From positions 1-28,048 of the IMG/VR virus record IMGVR_UViG_3300042556_001502: a stretch of DNA of 28,048 nt; one strand, given 5' to 3'. Of the stretch, positions 15,113 through 21,369 are shown in pieces. The stretch comes from a virus. The notes below the pieces were generated by a model that did not search any database, had not been told where the DNA came from, and saw only the letters and a list, made by a program, of their open reading frames with translations. Position numbers and translations under genes: made by a program. Numbering within the stretch: the stretch's first letter is position 1; the number at the start of each line of letters is the position of its first letter.

Positions 15113-15181
15113 GGCTAACGTACAAGCTGAGGGGGCTGCGCACGACTTATCGCGCAGCTCCCTTCGAGCGCCGGGTTAGCC
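15113..15181 (-). repeat. attC-like site A2
   Basis: Cores GGCTAAC (15113-15119) and GTTAGCC (15175-15181) are perfect inverted repeats of each other. Left arm GCTGAGGGGGCTGCGC pairs with right arm GCGCAGC-T-CCCTTC-G-AGC with one wobble pair; T and G are unpaired, six bases apart. A further hairpin CCGTCAC/GTGACGG (15086-15114) immediately precedes it. Confidence 0.72.
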
Positions 15182-15198
15182 GGCAGAGAGGATGTGAA

Positions 15199-15486
15199 GT
15201 GAGTGAATTCAGGCGCGAACCAAGATACGTGGTTTTCAAGATCAAGGATGTATTCGACTACTTGAGCGACGAGCAAATAGCGGTGATTGAGCAGATCGGG
15301 CAGCGCATAGCCAAAGGTCGAGCCGAGGCTGGCAAAGCCCCGTTCAACGCTGTGGTGGTTGAGCAAGACTGGCCTGAGTTTGAGCCGACATGGTCGGCCA
15401 TCGAAGCGAGGATGACGGCTAACGTGGAGGTCACCGGCACTGCGGCGGCCTTATCGCCGAAGGGTCCGCGTGGACCGCAGGGTTAG
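15199..15486 (+). CDS. Conserved small phage/cassette protein (95 residues) with attC-encoded tail
   Basis: A GTG start at 15199 lies seven bases after GAGAGG. Residues 1-72 (with EPRYVVFKIKDV, LSDEQIAVIEQI and a VVVEQDWPEFEPTW block) look like a compact alpha/beta protein of a type seen in proteobacterial phages with unknown role. The last 22 residues or so (ANVEVTGTAAALSPKGPRG) are encoded by site A3: translation runs through the whole site and stops at the TAG of the right core GTTAG. The tail is therefore a by-product of the recombination site. Confidence 0.75.
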   Translation: MSEFRREPRYVVFKIKDVFDYLSDEQIAVIEQIGQRIAKGRAEAGKAPFNAVVVEQDWPEFEPTWSAIEARMTANVEVTGTAAALSPKGPRGPQG

Positions 15487-15488
15487 AA
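15417..15488 (-). repeat. attC-like site A3
   Basis: Cores GGCTAAC (15417-15423) and GTTAGAA (15482-15488). Left arm GGTCACCGGC pairs with right arm G-T-CCG-C-GTG-G-ACC when T, C and G are looped out; inner arms TGCGGCG and CGCCGAA pair less well. The spacing of unpaired bases is the same as in A1, A6 and A8. Confidence 0.72.
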
Positions 15489-15501
15489 CTCAGGGGACAA
15501 G

Positions 15502-15624
15502 ATGCTACGAATTTTCCTGATCGGCCTGACGCTGGCGCATACGCGGCCCGAACCGCCAAATGCGGCGCCATGCAACAGCGCCGAGACACAACGGCCCAAG
15601 CGGGCGCCAAGCGGATACGGTTAG
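15502..15624 (+). CDS. Hypothetical 40-residue peptide with hydrophobic N-terminus
   Basis: The ATG at 15502 has an AGGGGACAAG ribosome site. MLRIFLIGLTLAHTRP reads like a short signal or membrane segment, followed by a Pro, Ala and Arg-rich polar tail ending SGYG. No family recognised. It overlaps in another frame with a possible second frame (15570-15812). Confidence 0.5.
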   Translation: MLRIFLIGLTLAHTRPEPPNAAPCNSAETQRPKRAPSGYG

Positions 15625-15812
15625 TTACCGGGGACGCGGTTGTTTCGGGACGCCGCGCCCCCGCCAGCAAACCCCACGACATAGAGCCGGTGGCCCGGCA
15701 ACGGATGCGGGGCCACCCACTGTATGAAGAGGATGAAAACGACATGATGAGTTCTAACGACCCGAATTCAGGGGCCGCACGCGGCCCTATCGCGGGCGGT
15801 CCCTTGGAATGA
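15570..15812 (+). CDS. Doubtful 80-residue frame ending in attC-like site A4
   Basis: This frame overlaps the 3' part of the 40-residue gene and continues to a TGA inside site A4, so its tail (SSNDPNSGAARGPIAGGPLE) is attC-encoded like that of the genes at 15199 and 16412. The first ATG has no ribosome site; internal ATGs at 15743 or 15746 have a GAGG upstream. It may be a true gene with a hidden start, the downstream part of a frameshifted gene, or chance. The cassette would otherwise have a 130-base 3' stretch with no function. Confidence 0.3.
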   Translation: MQQRRDTTAQAGAKRIRLVTGDAVVSGRRAPASKPHDIEPVARQRMRGHPLYEEDENDMMSSNDPNSGAARGPIAGGPLE

Positions 15813-15822
15813 GTTGTTATGC
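15752..15822 (-). repeat. attC-like site A4
   Basis: Cores TTCTAAC (15752-15758) and GTTATGC (15816-15822). Left arm ATTCAGGGGCCGC pairs with right arm GCGG-T-CCCTTG-G-AAT with one mismatch; T and G are unpaired, six bases apart. Read on the minus strand it begins GGCATAACAACTCATTC and ends GGGTCGTTAGAA, close to textbook attC ends. Confidence 0.75.
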
Positions 15823-15827
15823 CGCAC

Positions 15828-15856
15828 TTGACTTGTGACATGTCACGCGCTATAGT
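15828..15856 (+). promoter_or_regulatory. Cassette-borne rightward promoter with palindrome in its spacer
   Basis: TTGACT (15828-15833) and TATAGT (15851-15856) are 17 bases apart. The spacer contains the perfect 12-base palindrome GTGACATGTCAC (15835-15846), a good operator candidate. It starts six bases after site A4 and would initiate about 16 bases before the next ribosome site. Confidence 0.75.
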
Positions 15857-15879
15857 GGTATTACACACAGGAGAATGCC

Positions 15880-16152
15880 ATGACAAACCGATTCAAAGAC
15901 CCGACGATGCGAGCCAACTATGAAGGCGCGGTGAAGGCTTACGAAATGCAGCACCGCGACCTGTTCTGGAACGGACAGCGGCGCGGCAAGGATGGCGTTA
16001 CCCACGGCAGTTCGCTGTCGACGTTTTTCTGGCGAGGATTTGACAATGTTGGAGCGATTGGCAACGGTGGAAAGTGGGATGCGGAAAGCAAGCGCACGCT
16101 GGTCTATGCCTACTACCGCGCCGGCCAAGACTGCGCGAAGGCGGCGAAATGA
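15880..16152 (+). CDS. Conserved 90-residue cassette protein
   Basis: The ATG at 15880 follows an AGGAG site, and the gene has its own promoter. The protein contains FWRGFDN (residues about 50-56) and ends YAYYRAGQDCAKAAK; Trp, Gly and Arg-rich with a likely C-terminal helix. Similar proteins (FWRGFDN plus YRAGQ) occur in proteobacterial phages; function unknown. It is translationally coupled (ATGA) to the next gene. Confidence 0.75.
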   Translation: MTNRFKDPTMRANYEGAVKAYEMQHRDLFWNGQRRGKDGVTHGSSLSTFFWRGFDNVGAIGNGGKWDAESKRTLVYAYYRAGQDCAKAAK

Positions 16153-16310
16153 CCGCCACGCCAGCAGCACAACGCAAGGCCGAGGAACGGGAGCGCAAGC
16201 GCGAGGCCGGACTGGTGCCGGTGCAAGAGTGGGTGCATCGGGACGACGCCGAGCGGCTGCGGAAATACGCGGCCAAGCTGCGTAAGGCGAGAGCGCGCAG
16301 TGAGGCATAA
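16149..16310 (+). CDS. Small basic protein, ribbon-helix-helix-like (53 residues)
   Basis: Starts with an ATGA overlap. The layout AAQRKAEERERKREAGLVPVQEWVHRDDAERLRKYAAKL is a basic helix, a short strand (LVPVQEWV) and a helical tail, as in small phage proteins thought to have ribbon-helix-helix folds. It could be the regulator that binds the palindrome in the promoter just upstream; that link is inference. Its TAA stop forms the left core of site A5. Confidence 0.65.
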   Translation: MTATPAAQRKAEERERKREAGLVPVQEWVHRDDAERLRKYAAKLRKARARSEA

Positions 16311-16388
16311 CGTGCTAGCTGACCGGCGCGAGCCGATAGGCGAAGCGTCCAATGAGCGAAGCGAATGTGGTCGAGCGGCGGGTTAGAG
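16305..16388 (-). repeat. attC-like site A5 (long loop)
   Basis: Cores GCATAAC (16305-16311) and GTTAGAG (16382-16388). Outer arm GCTGACC pairs with GGTC-G-AGC, the G being unpaired. The inner part is longer and less regular than in the other sites, with repeated GCGAAGCG strings, so this is the least canonical member. Confidence 0.6.
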
Positions 16389-16411
16389 CGCCGAAACTTA
16401 CGGAGAAAGAC

Positions 16412-16684
16412 ATGCACCCAAGAGACATGTTTCTGGCAGAAAGTGGATCGCTGGTGCTGGACAGCACAGACCAAGAGTTTGCGCTGGAATGGTACAGGCG
16501 CGGAGTAATGGCGGCACGACCACCAGACGTTCTGTTTGATGGGTTCGCGGTGCTGCAAGCTCTCGACAGCAAAGCCAAGGTACGAACCAGCGCGGAGAAC
16601 GTGAGCGATGTACTGGATGCGGTCGTGAGACTCATGCGCTCTAACGCAAAAGTCACCGGCGCCGAAGGCGTCCGCGTGGACTGA
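16412..16684 (+). CDS. Hypothetical 90-residue cassette protein with attC-encoded tail
   Basis: The ATG at 16412 has a CGGAGAAAGAC ribosome site; an upstream ATG at 16352 lies inside site A5 and is rejected. The protein has a mixed alpha/beta body (FALEWYRRGVMAARPPDVLF) and a C-terminal helix. Its last 14 residues, SNAKVTGAEGVRVD, are encoded by the arms of site A6. No family recognised. Confidence 0.68.
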   Translation: MHPRDMFLAESGSLVLDSTDQEFALEWYRRGVMAARPPDVLFDGFAVLQALDSKAKVRTSAENVSDVLDAVVRLMRSNAKVTGAEGVRVD

Positions 16685-16694
16685 CGGGTTAGCC
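16639..16694 (-). repeat. attC-like site A6 (shortest)
   Basis: Cores CTCTAAC (16639-16645) and GTTAGCC (16688-16694), only 56 bases overall. Left arm AGTCACCGGCGCC pairs perfectly with right arm GGCG-T-CCG-C-GTG-G-ACT once T, C and G are looped out. This is the cleanest structure of the series. Confidence 0.75.
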
Positions 16695-16718
16695 CTTCGG
16701 CATAAACAGGAGAAAGAA

Positions 16719-17084
16719 ATGAGCGAAACAGTAGACGCAATCTCGCAAGAATTCCCAGGTTTCTTTGTGATCGCCGCTATCACGCGAGCAAAGGCGCTCG
16801 GAGACAAGATCAACAGCAACCCGGTAGAAGTGACGCTTCTCGTTAACGGCGTTGAACTTCCGTTTGTAGAAACGATGAACGACATATACCAACGCATGGA
16901 GCGCCAGATTGACGAGCAGGCGCGAGAAGTCGCCGAGAAGATGGTGACGGAAGCGGGCCTCGATGGTGTGGCCGATGCTCTGCGCGAGGTGGAATGGAAG
17001 GTCAAAGACGCGCTCAGTAAGGTGGGGGCTAACGTCAGTTCTACAGCACCCACGCCAGAATATACCGACACCAAATCCGACTAA
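16719..17084 (+). CDS. Hypothetical 121-residue protein
   Basis: The ATG at 16719 follows an AGGAGAAAGAA site. The protein begins with an amphipathic helix, then a beta-rich portion PVEVTLLVNGVELPFVET, then a long charged helix (residues about 60-105) with heptad-like spacing. The tail GANVSSTAP starts with the string produced by an attC left core (GGCTAAC, 17027-17033), but no right half follows, so the site looks truncated. No family recognised. Confidence 0.7.
   Translation: MSETVDAISQEFPGFFVIAAITRAKALGDKINSNPVEVTLLVNGVELPFVETMNDIYQRMERQIDEQAREVAEKMVTEAGLDGVADALREVEWKVKDALSKVGANVSSTAPTPEYTDTKSD
17027..17047 (-). repeat. Half attC-like site (left core only)
   Basis: GGCTAACGTCAG matches the left half of the attC-like elements and sits at the gene end as in the others. 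I found no GTTA core with pairing arms in the following 200 bases. Probably a decayed site. Confidence 0.4.
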
Positions 17085-17226
17085 GCCGAACAGAATCAAC
17101 CAGATGACCTACTAAACGAAACGTGAAACCCTGCAAGGAAGCAACACGCTCCCAAAGCAGAAATTTAATTGCAAGTTGTAAGTTTCGTGTAAGTTTCAGA
17201 TGGAGAATGCAAGTTAAGGAGGCAAC

Positions 17227-17412
17227 ATGAAGCCAGTAAAGCAGTTTGAAGGAACGGTGTTTAAGCAGCATCCGGCGCAAAGTGAGAATGCGCTGTTCTC
17301 CGTAGTAGGGCATGTATTCGGCAGTCACGACGAGTGCTGGACGCAAGCTAAAGCGATCACGAAATTTCCTGTGATCCAGTTCAAGGAAGTCCATCATGGG
17401 ACGCAGTGCTGA
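17227..17412 (+). CDS. Hypothetical 61-residue protein
   Basis: The ATG at 17227 has a near-perfect AAGGAGG site. The protein (KQFEGTVFKQHPAQSENALF...) is polar with one VVGHVFGS hydrophobic strand. No family recognised. The 142 bases upstream hold no gene; they contain short GTTTC/GAAAC repeats (17118-17129, 17180-17197). It overlaps the next gene by 17 bases. Confidence 0.68.
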   Translation: MKPVKQFEGTVFKQHPAQSENALFSVVGHVFGSHDECWTQAKAITKFPVIQFKEVHHGTQC

Positions 17413-17617
17413 AATGTGGCAGGACGCGCAAGAGGCAGCAGAGCAGCAAGAGGACACGCTGGCCGAGGAACTCTGGCAGCTTGGTTGCGCGATGAATGCG
17501 GCGCGGGTTGCAGAGATTGAGGCCGACATGCCAGCGCACAAGCGCGGCGGGTACACCGAGCGGCTGTACGAGATTGCCGACATGCAGCGCAAGGCTCGAA
17601 GGGAGAATGGGGTATGA
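17396..17617 (+). CDS. Hypothetical 73-residue charged helical protein
   Basis: An ATG at 17396 with a GGAAG site starts an almost wholly helical, Glu and Ala-rich protein (MWQDAQEAAEQQEDTLAEEL) ending in a basic YEIADMQRKARRENGV. No family recognised. Its stop overlaps the next ATG (ATGA). Confidence 0.65.
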   Translation: MGRSAEMWQDAQEAAEQQEDTLAEELWQLGCAMNAARVAEIEADMPAHKRGGYTERLYEIADMQRKARRENGV

Positions 17618-17814
17618 GCGCAAATCACGAAACACTTTGCTGGAAGTGCAACAAGGTATTCGGCGTTGCCGAGTTGCATTGCCCCCGGTGCGGTGCGACG
17701 AATGGGCTTGTGGACTTTGTGCAAGCTGCCCATGAGGTCGCCTCGCAAGACACCGGCTATACAGACTACACCATGCGGCAGGGCGAGATGGGTTCGCCGG
17801 ATCGGAGTCGGTGA
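17614..17814 (+). CDS. Zinc-ribbon protein (66 residues)
   Basis: Residues 9-26 contain CWKC and CPRC, a four-cysteine zinc ribbon, followed by an acidic and polar tail. Such small ribbons bind nucleic acid or act as partners in protein complexes; no specific role can be given. It is coupled by overlap to both neighbours. Confidence 0.72.
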   Translation: MSANHETLCWKCNKVFGVAELHCPRCGATNGLVDFVQAAHEVASQDTGYTDYTMRQGEMGSPDRSR

Positions 17815-18329
17815 TGAACAATCTCCCCGCCCTGTACGTTATCGCGCAGGAATACCGCCAGCAAGCCGAGCAGTTAGCCGACATGGATTTGGACGAGCAG
17901 ACGTTGAAGGATTCGCTTGAGTCAATTCAGTGGCCGGTCGAGGAAAAGGCCCGTGCCGTCGCTGCCGTGATTGGAAACATGGATTACGCCAACGAGATGT
18001 TGGCCGACTTCATCAAGCGTAAGCAGGAGCAATTGAAATCGGCGAAGGCGCGTGAGGAACATCTGCGCGAGTACCTGCTGCACAACATGCAGGCCACAGG
18101 AATCTCGGAAATCAAGGCCAACGATGGTTCTCTGACTATCTCCATTCGCAAGAACCCGCCTTCTGTCGTGGTAGATGACGAGGACACGCTGAAGTTCGCG
18201 CATCCTGAGTTTGTTAAAACAGTCACCACCGAATCGCTGGATAAGTCTGGAATCAGTGCAGCACTAAAAGCAGGTCAAATCGTAGAAGGCGCGCATCTGG
18301 TTCAGGCCGAGCGCGTAACCATCAAGTGA
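17814..18329 (+). CDS. Gp157-like phage protein (siphovirus Gp157 family)
   Basis: The 171-residue protein starts at the ATG in TGATG at 17814 with GGAG six bases upstream; a GTG one codon earlier is less likely. It has the family's helical N-terminal half (EEKARAVAAVIGNMDYANEMLADFI), a coiled-coil KRKQEQLKSAKAREEHLREYL, and the C-terminal beta part with LTISIRKNPPSVVV and a GISAALKAGQIVEGAHL ending. Gp157 proteins often precede single-strand annealing proteins and SSB in phage operons; their exact role is unclear. Confidence 0.88.
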   Translation: MNNLPALYVIAQEYRQQAEQLADMDLDEQTLKDSLESIQWPVEEKARAVAAVIGNMDYANEMLADFIKRKQEQLKSAKAREEHLREYLLHNMQATGISEIKANDGSLTISIRKNPPSVVVDDEDTLKFAHPEFVKTVTTESLDKSGISAALKAGQIVEGAHLVQAERVTIK

Positions 18330-18336
18330 GGATGTA

Positions 18337-19077
18337 ATGAACAAATCAGACACCATCGGCCAACTCGCCCTCGCGCTATCCAAGGCACAGGGACAGATGA
18401 AGTTCGCGGCCAAGGACGCAGCAAATCCATTCTTTAAGTCAAAATACGCCGACCTTGCCAGCGTGATCGAGGCCATCAAGGTTCCGCTTTCGGCCAACGG
18501 CATTGCCTTCGTGCAGGCTACCGACTTCGAGGATTCCGCTGTGATCGTGGAAACCATCCTGTTGCACGAATCCGGCGAATGGATCAGCGGCAAGCTGCGT
18601 ATGCAGCCGACAAAGAACGACCCGCAGGGGGTTGGTTCAGCAGTCACCTATGCCAAGCGTTATGGCTTGCAGGCCATCGCAGGCGTACCGTCCGACGACG
18701 ACGACGGCAACGCAGCAACGCACCAGTCTGCACCGGCTGCAAAGCCCGCACCCGCCAAACCCATGCCCGCCAAGGTCAAGGAAGCCGCAGCCGCGCTCAA
18801 GCCACACGCCAAGGGAACCATCAGCGGCGATCCGAGCGAGGGCGATCTGACAGGCATTGGCGAACCACCACCGGCAACCGACAAGCCCGATGGCGCTACC
18901 TTGGGCCAAGTCATAAACGCATTCGCCACGAAGCTGAACATGACCGCGCCGATGATCGAGGCCGAGTACAACAAGCCGATGGCCGAATGGACGAATGCTG
19001 ATGTTGCCGAGGCGCGGGAACTGTTCAAGCACCTGCTTGCTGAACGCAAGGCGATGGCTGGCGACGGGGAGGTTTGA
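18337..19077 (+). CDS. erf: ERF-family single-strand annealing protein
   Basis: The 246-residue protein has the hallmark N-terminal ERF region: KSKYADLASVIEAIKVPLSANGIAF, then LLHESGEWISGKLRM and QGVGSAVTYAKRYGLQAIAGV, ending with DDDDGN. ERF proteins anneal complementary single strands during phage recombination and, in P22, help circularise the genome. A Pro and Ala-rich linker (about 125-165) leads to a C-terminal helical domain of about 60 residues that probably binds partners such as SSB. It lies between Gp157-like and SSB genes. Ribosome site GAGG. Confidence 0.93.
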   Translation: MNKSDTIGQLALALSKAQGQMKFAAKDAANPFFKSKYADLASVIEAIKVPLSANGIAFVQATDFEDSAVIVETILLHESGEWISGKLRMQPTKNDPQGVGSAVTYAKRYGLQAIAGVPSDDDDGNAATHQSAPAAKPAPAKPMPAKVKEAAAALKPHAKGTISGDPSEGDLTGIGEPPPATDKPDGATLGQVINAFATKLNMTAPMIEAEYNKPMAEWTNADVAEARELFKHLLAERKAMAGDGEV

Positions 19078-19078
19078 G

Positions 19079-19927
19079 ATGACTATCACCGCAATGAACT
19101 ATGCAGCGCAGGCTGAAAGGGGATTTAGGGAGTTAGCTCCAATGGCTGTAAATCGCCAAACAGAATCAATCCTATGCTCTATGGCAGATGGGATAAAAAA
19201 CGCTGTGCATTTTTCACTTCCAGACGGAGGGAAGATATTTGATGATTACTTGAAAGGTATCCGAGGTATTGAAATACATATCCCATTCAAGGAAATTACT
19301 ATTGAGTTTTTTTCTAAAGACCCATTGAGTGAATCAAATTACAGAAAGGTTTTGATAATTGCTCAAGAGGACGAAGACTCGATCAATGTTATGGGATGTG
19401 TTTCGTCTAAGGCAAGCAACGGTGATTGGTATCTTGTTCCTTACGGAATTTCCATTCCAATATTGTGGGATTCTGATATGGGGACTACAGATGACGGTGA
19501 GGTTGGATTCAAATGCACTCCGTTTACTCCGTTTTTAGATGATTTTCAAAAAATAACCAAAGACGAAGAATCTGAACATTGCAAGCAAGCTATTGTTTTT
19601 GTCCCATATGTTATGGAATTGATTGAAGCACTATCATGTATTAACGTAAGAACAGAAATAAGATCACCTGTCGACAAATCAAAGAATGCCAGAAGGATCA
19701 AAGATGGGAAGCTCCCGATATACGAAACAAGGATTCTCACGGTAGATACTTCCGCGCATCACAACGAAAAACTTGGAATGACCGTGACTGACCGAGCATC
19801 AGTTCGCCAGCACCTTCGTCGTGGTCATATTCGTCGCCATCCTACTGCCGGAAACATTTGGGTTCAGTCCTGTGTTGTTGGATACTCTGAACTCGGCGTA
19901 ATCAACAAATCCTACGAGGTACATTGA
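19079..19927 (+). CDS. Conserved hypothetical phage protein (282 residues)
   Basis: The ATG at 19079 has a GGGGAGG site and lies one base after the ERF stop. The body is mixed alpha/beta with a long acidic stretch (DEESEHCKQ) and ends with VRQHLRRGHIRRHPTAGNIWVQSCVVG, a block that recurs in phage proteins of unknown function and looks like a nucleic-acid-binding end. It is distinctly more AT-rich than its neighbours, a sign of separate acquisition. No enzyme motif is visible. Confidence 0.8.
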   Translation: MTITAMNYAAQAERGFRELAPMAVNRQTESILCSMADGIKNAVHFSLPDGGKIFDDYLKGIRGIEIHIPFKEITIEFFSKDPLSESNYRKVLIIAQEDEDSINVMGCVSSKASNGDWYLVPYGISIPILWDSDMGTTDDGEVGFKCTPFTPFLDDFQKITKDEESEHCKQAIVFVPYVMELIEALSCINVRTEIRSPVDKSKNARRIKDGKLPIYETRILTVDTSAHHNEKLGMTVTDRASVRQHLRRGHIRRHPTAGNIWVQSCVVGYSELGVINKSYEVH

Positions 19928-19928
19928 C

Positions 19929-20177
19929 ATGAACACCATCGCAATCAATGACGAAGAACTCGAAGTCGAAGAATATGACGAATTTGACGGAGATGACGAC
20001 GAGCAAGGCTACTGCCACCACTGTTCCGGCAGCGGCGAAGGCTCCCATGACGGCGCTATCTGCGGATACTGCAAAGGAAGCGGAGTCGAGCGCGACGACA
20101 GCGGACGCGAGGACTACGAGGCCGACAGAGCCGACCAGATCAACGATGACCGGAAACTTGCGGGAGAGTTGGAATGA
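19929..20177 (+). CDS. Acidic protein with two DnaJ-type CxxCxGxG motifs
   Basis: The 82-residue protein begins with 30 very acidic residues, then has CHHCSGSG and CGYCKGSG, two copies of the cysteine-rich zinc motif of DnaJ, separated by 15 residues, then a charged tail. Isolated CxxCxGxG pairs occur in many small phage proteins. It might bind zinc and an unfolded or nucleic-acid partner; this is a motif-level guess. ATGA overlap with the next gene. Confidence 0.78.
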   Translation: MNTIAINDEELEVEEYDEFDGDDDEQGYCHHCSGSGEGSHDGAICGYCKGSGVERDDSGREDYEADRADQINDDRKLAGELE

Positions 20178-20407
20178 TTAACGCCATCTCCCGCGAAGCA
20201 GCCAACAAGCTGCAAAACAAAATCCTCTCGGCCAATGTTCCGATTGCGGTATTCGTCCTGTACGGATCGTGGTCGGCAACGAAGGTAACGACGGCGAGCT
20301 TTGCAGATCAATGCCGTAAGACGCCGGAGCGACTGATGGGCGTCTATACCCTGGATGCAAGTTTGCAAGAGATGGCCGAGGATTTTGCCGAGGCCGGAGT
20401 TAAATAA
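20174..20407 (+). CDS. Hypothetical 77-residue protein
   Basis: Coupled to the preceding gene by an ATGA overlap. It has an N-terminal helix, a hydrophobic strand IAVFVLYGSW, and a C-terminal acidic helix (LQEMAEDFAEAGVK). No family recognised; its place just before SSB suggests membership of the recombination operon. Confidence 0.7.
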   Translation: MINAISREAANKLQNKILSANVPIAVFVLYGSWSATKVTTASFADQCRKTPERLMGVYTLDASLQEMAEDFAEAGVK

Positions 20408-20418
20408 AAGGAGCAACA

Positions 20419-20823
20419 ATGAACAACTGGTCATTCACAGGCAATCTAGGGCACTCGGCAGAAACCAAATTTGTTGGCGAGTCGAGCGTTACTGAATTCA
20501 ACGTCGCCGTCAAGTCAGGATATGGCAACAAGGCAGCGACAACGTGGGCGAAATGCGCCATGTGGGGCGACCGTGGCGAGAAGGTTGCCGAGTTCCTGAA
20601 GAAAGGCCAGCTTGTCGGCATTACCGGAGAACTGACTCTACGCGAATACACCAAGAAGGACGGCACCAGCGGCGCATCGTTGGAGGTTCGCGTTACGGAT
20701 ATGACGCTGTTGGGGAAGAAGGATGATGCGCCCGCACAGGAATACGAGCCGAAGCAGGAGAACAAGCCTGGCGCGAATGTGCCGGCGAGTGAGTACGACG
20801 ACGGGGACGGGGAACCATTCTGA
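20419..20823 (+). CDS. ssb: Single-stranded DNA-binding protein
   Basis: The 134-residue protein has the OB-fold pattern of bacterial SSB: WSFTGNLGHSAETKFV, VTEFNVAV, WAKCAMWGDRGEKVAEFLKKGQLVGITGEL and the LEVRVTDMTLLG strand. A disordered linker ends with an acidic tip DDGDGEPF, similar to the DDDIPF tail through which SSB recruits partners. The first residues match phage-type rather than host-type SSB. The ribosome site is AAAAGGAG. It would protect single strands made during replication and ERF-mediated annealing. Confidence 0.95.
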   Translation: MNNWSFTGNLGHSAETKFVGESSVTEFNVAVKSGYGNKAATTWAKCAMWGDRGEKVAEFLKKGQLVGITGELTLREYTKKDGTSGASLEVRVTDMTLLGKKDDAPAQEYEPKQENKPGANVPASEYDDGDGEPF

Positions 20824-20824
20824 T

Positions 20825-21010
20825 ATGGACGACTTCGCCCAAGTCGCCTCCGATCAGCAAGCCGAGATCGTGTGCCTCAACAATGAACTCGCCCGAACGC
20901 TTGCGGTGCTGAAAGGACTGGCTGAGGCGTTTGAAATCGAGTGCGACCATTTTTGTAAGCAACCTGTAAGGAATGCAGCGTATCGTGCAGCTATGGAAGC
21001 ACTTAAATGA
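20825..21010 (+). CDS. Hypothetical 61-residue helical protein
   Basis: The ATG lies one base after the SSB stop. The protein is almost all helix (VASDQQAEIVCLNNELARTLAVLKGLAEAFE), with heptad-like Leu spacing, so likely a small coiled coil. No family recognised. It overlaps the next start by four bases. Confidence 0.65.
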   Translation: MDDFAQVASDQQAEIVCLNNELARTLAVLKGLAEAFEIECDHFCKQPVRNAAYRAAMEALK

Positions 21011-21369
21011 TCCAACTCAAACTCAACCACTGGCTAGGCGAGGACCGCCCAACGCCGATGCTGCAAGCAATGGACAAGCTCACCGGAGCACCGGAGTACC
21101 AAGTCCGCGTCCGCAGCAGTATCGGAGACTTCACGCGGCACGTTTGCGAAGTGGAGTTAGTCCATCCAGACAAGCCGTCCATACACGCTATGGCGGATAC
21201 GATGACGGGGAGTTTCTACAAGGACGGGCAATGCCTGTCGGGGGATTTGCGATTTGTCGGCAAACCGCGCAAGACGGGCCGCACAGTGCAATCGTGGGTG
21301 ACGCGGCAGAAGCAGGGTCAGCAGATTGTGGCGCTGTCGAATACTGTGGTGACGGAGGTTACGGAGTGA
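21007..21369 (+). CDS. Hypothetical 120-residue protein
   Basis: Starts in an ATGA overlap. The protein is alpha/beta with HWLGEDRPTPMLQ at the N-terminus and a beta-rich TGRTVQSWVTRQKQGQQIVAL end. No family recognised. It directly precedes, with a one-base overlap, the DNA methyltransferase. Confidence 0.7.
   Translation: MIQLKLNHWLGEDRPTPMLQAMDKLTGAPEYQVRVRSSIGDFTRHVCEVELVHPDKPSIHAMADTMTGSFYKDGQCLSGDLRFVGKPRKTGRTVQSWVTRQKQGQQIVALSNTVVTEVTE

Noticed and set aside
15998-17074. A 358-residue minus-strand open frame across the cassette region.
   Set aside because: It runs antisense to several genes with good ribosome sites, has Ser, Arg and Cys-rich shadow composition and no ribosome site.
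17085-17226. GTTTC/GAAAC repeats and similarity to the HNH gene end, considered as a third HNH remnant.
   Set aside because: Only about 18 bases match and no HNH residues can be translated around them.
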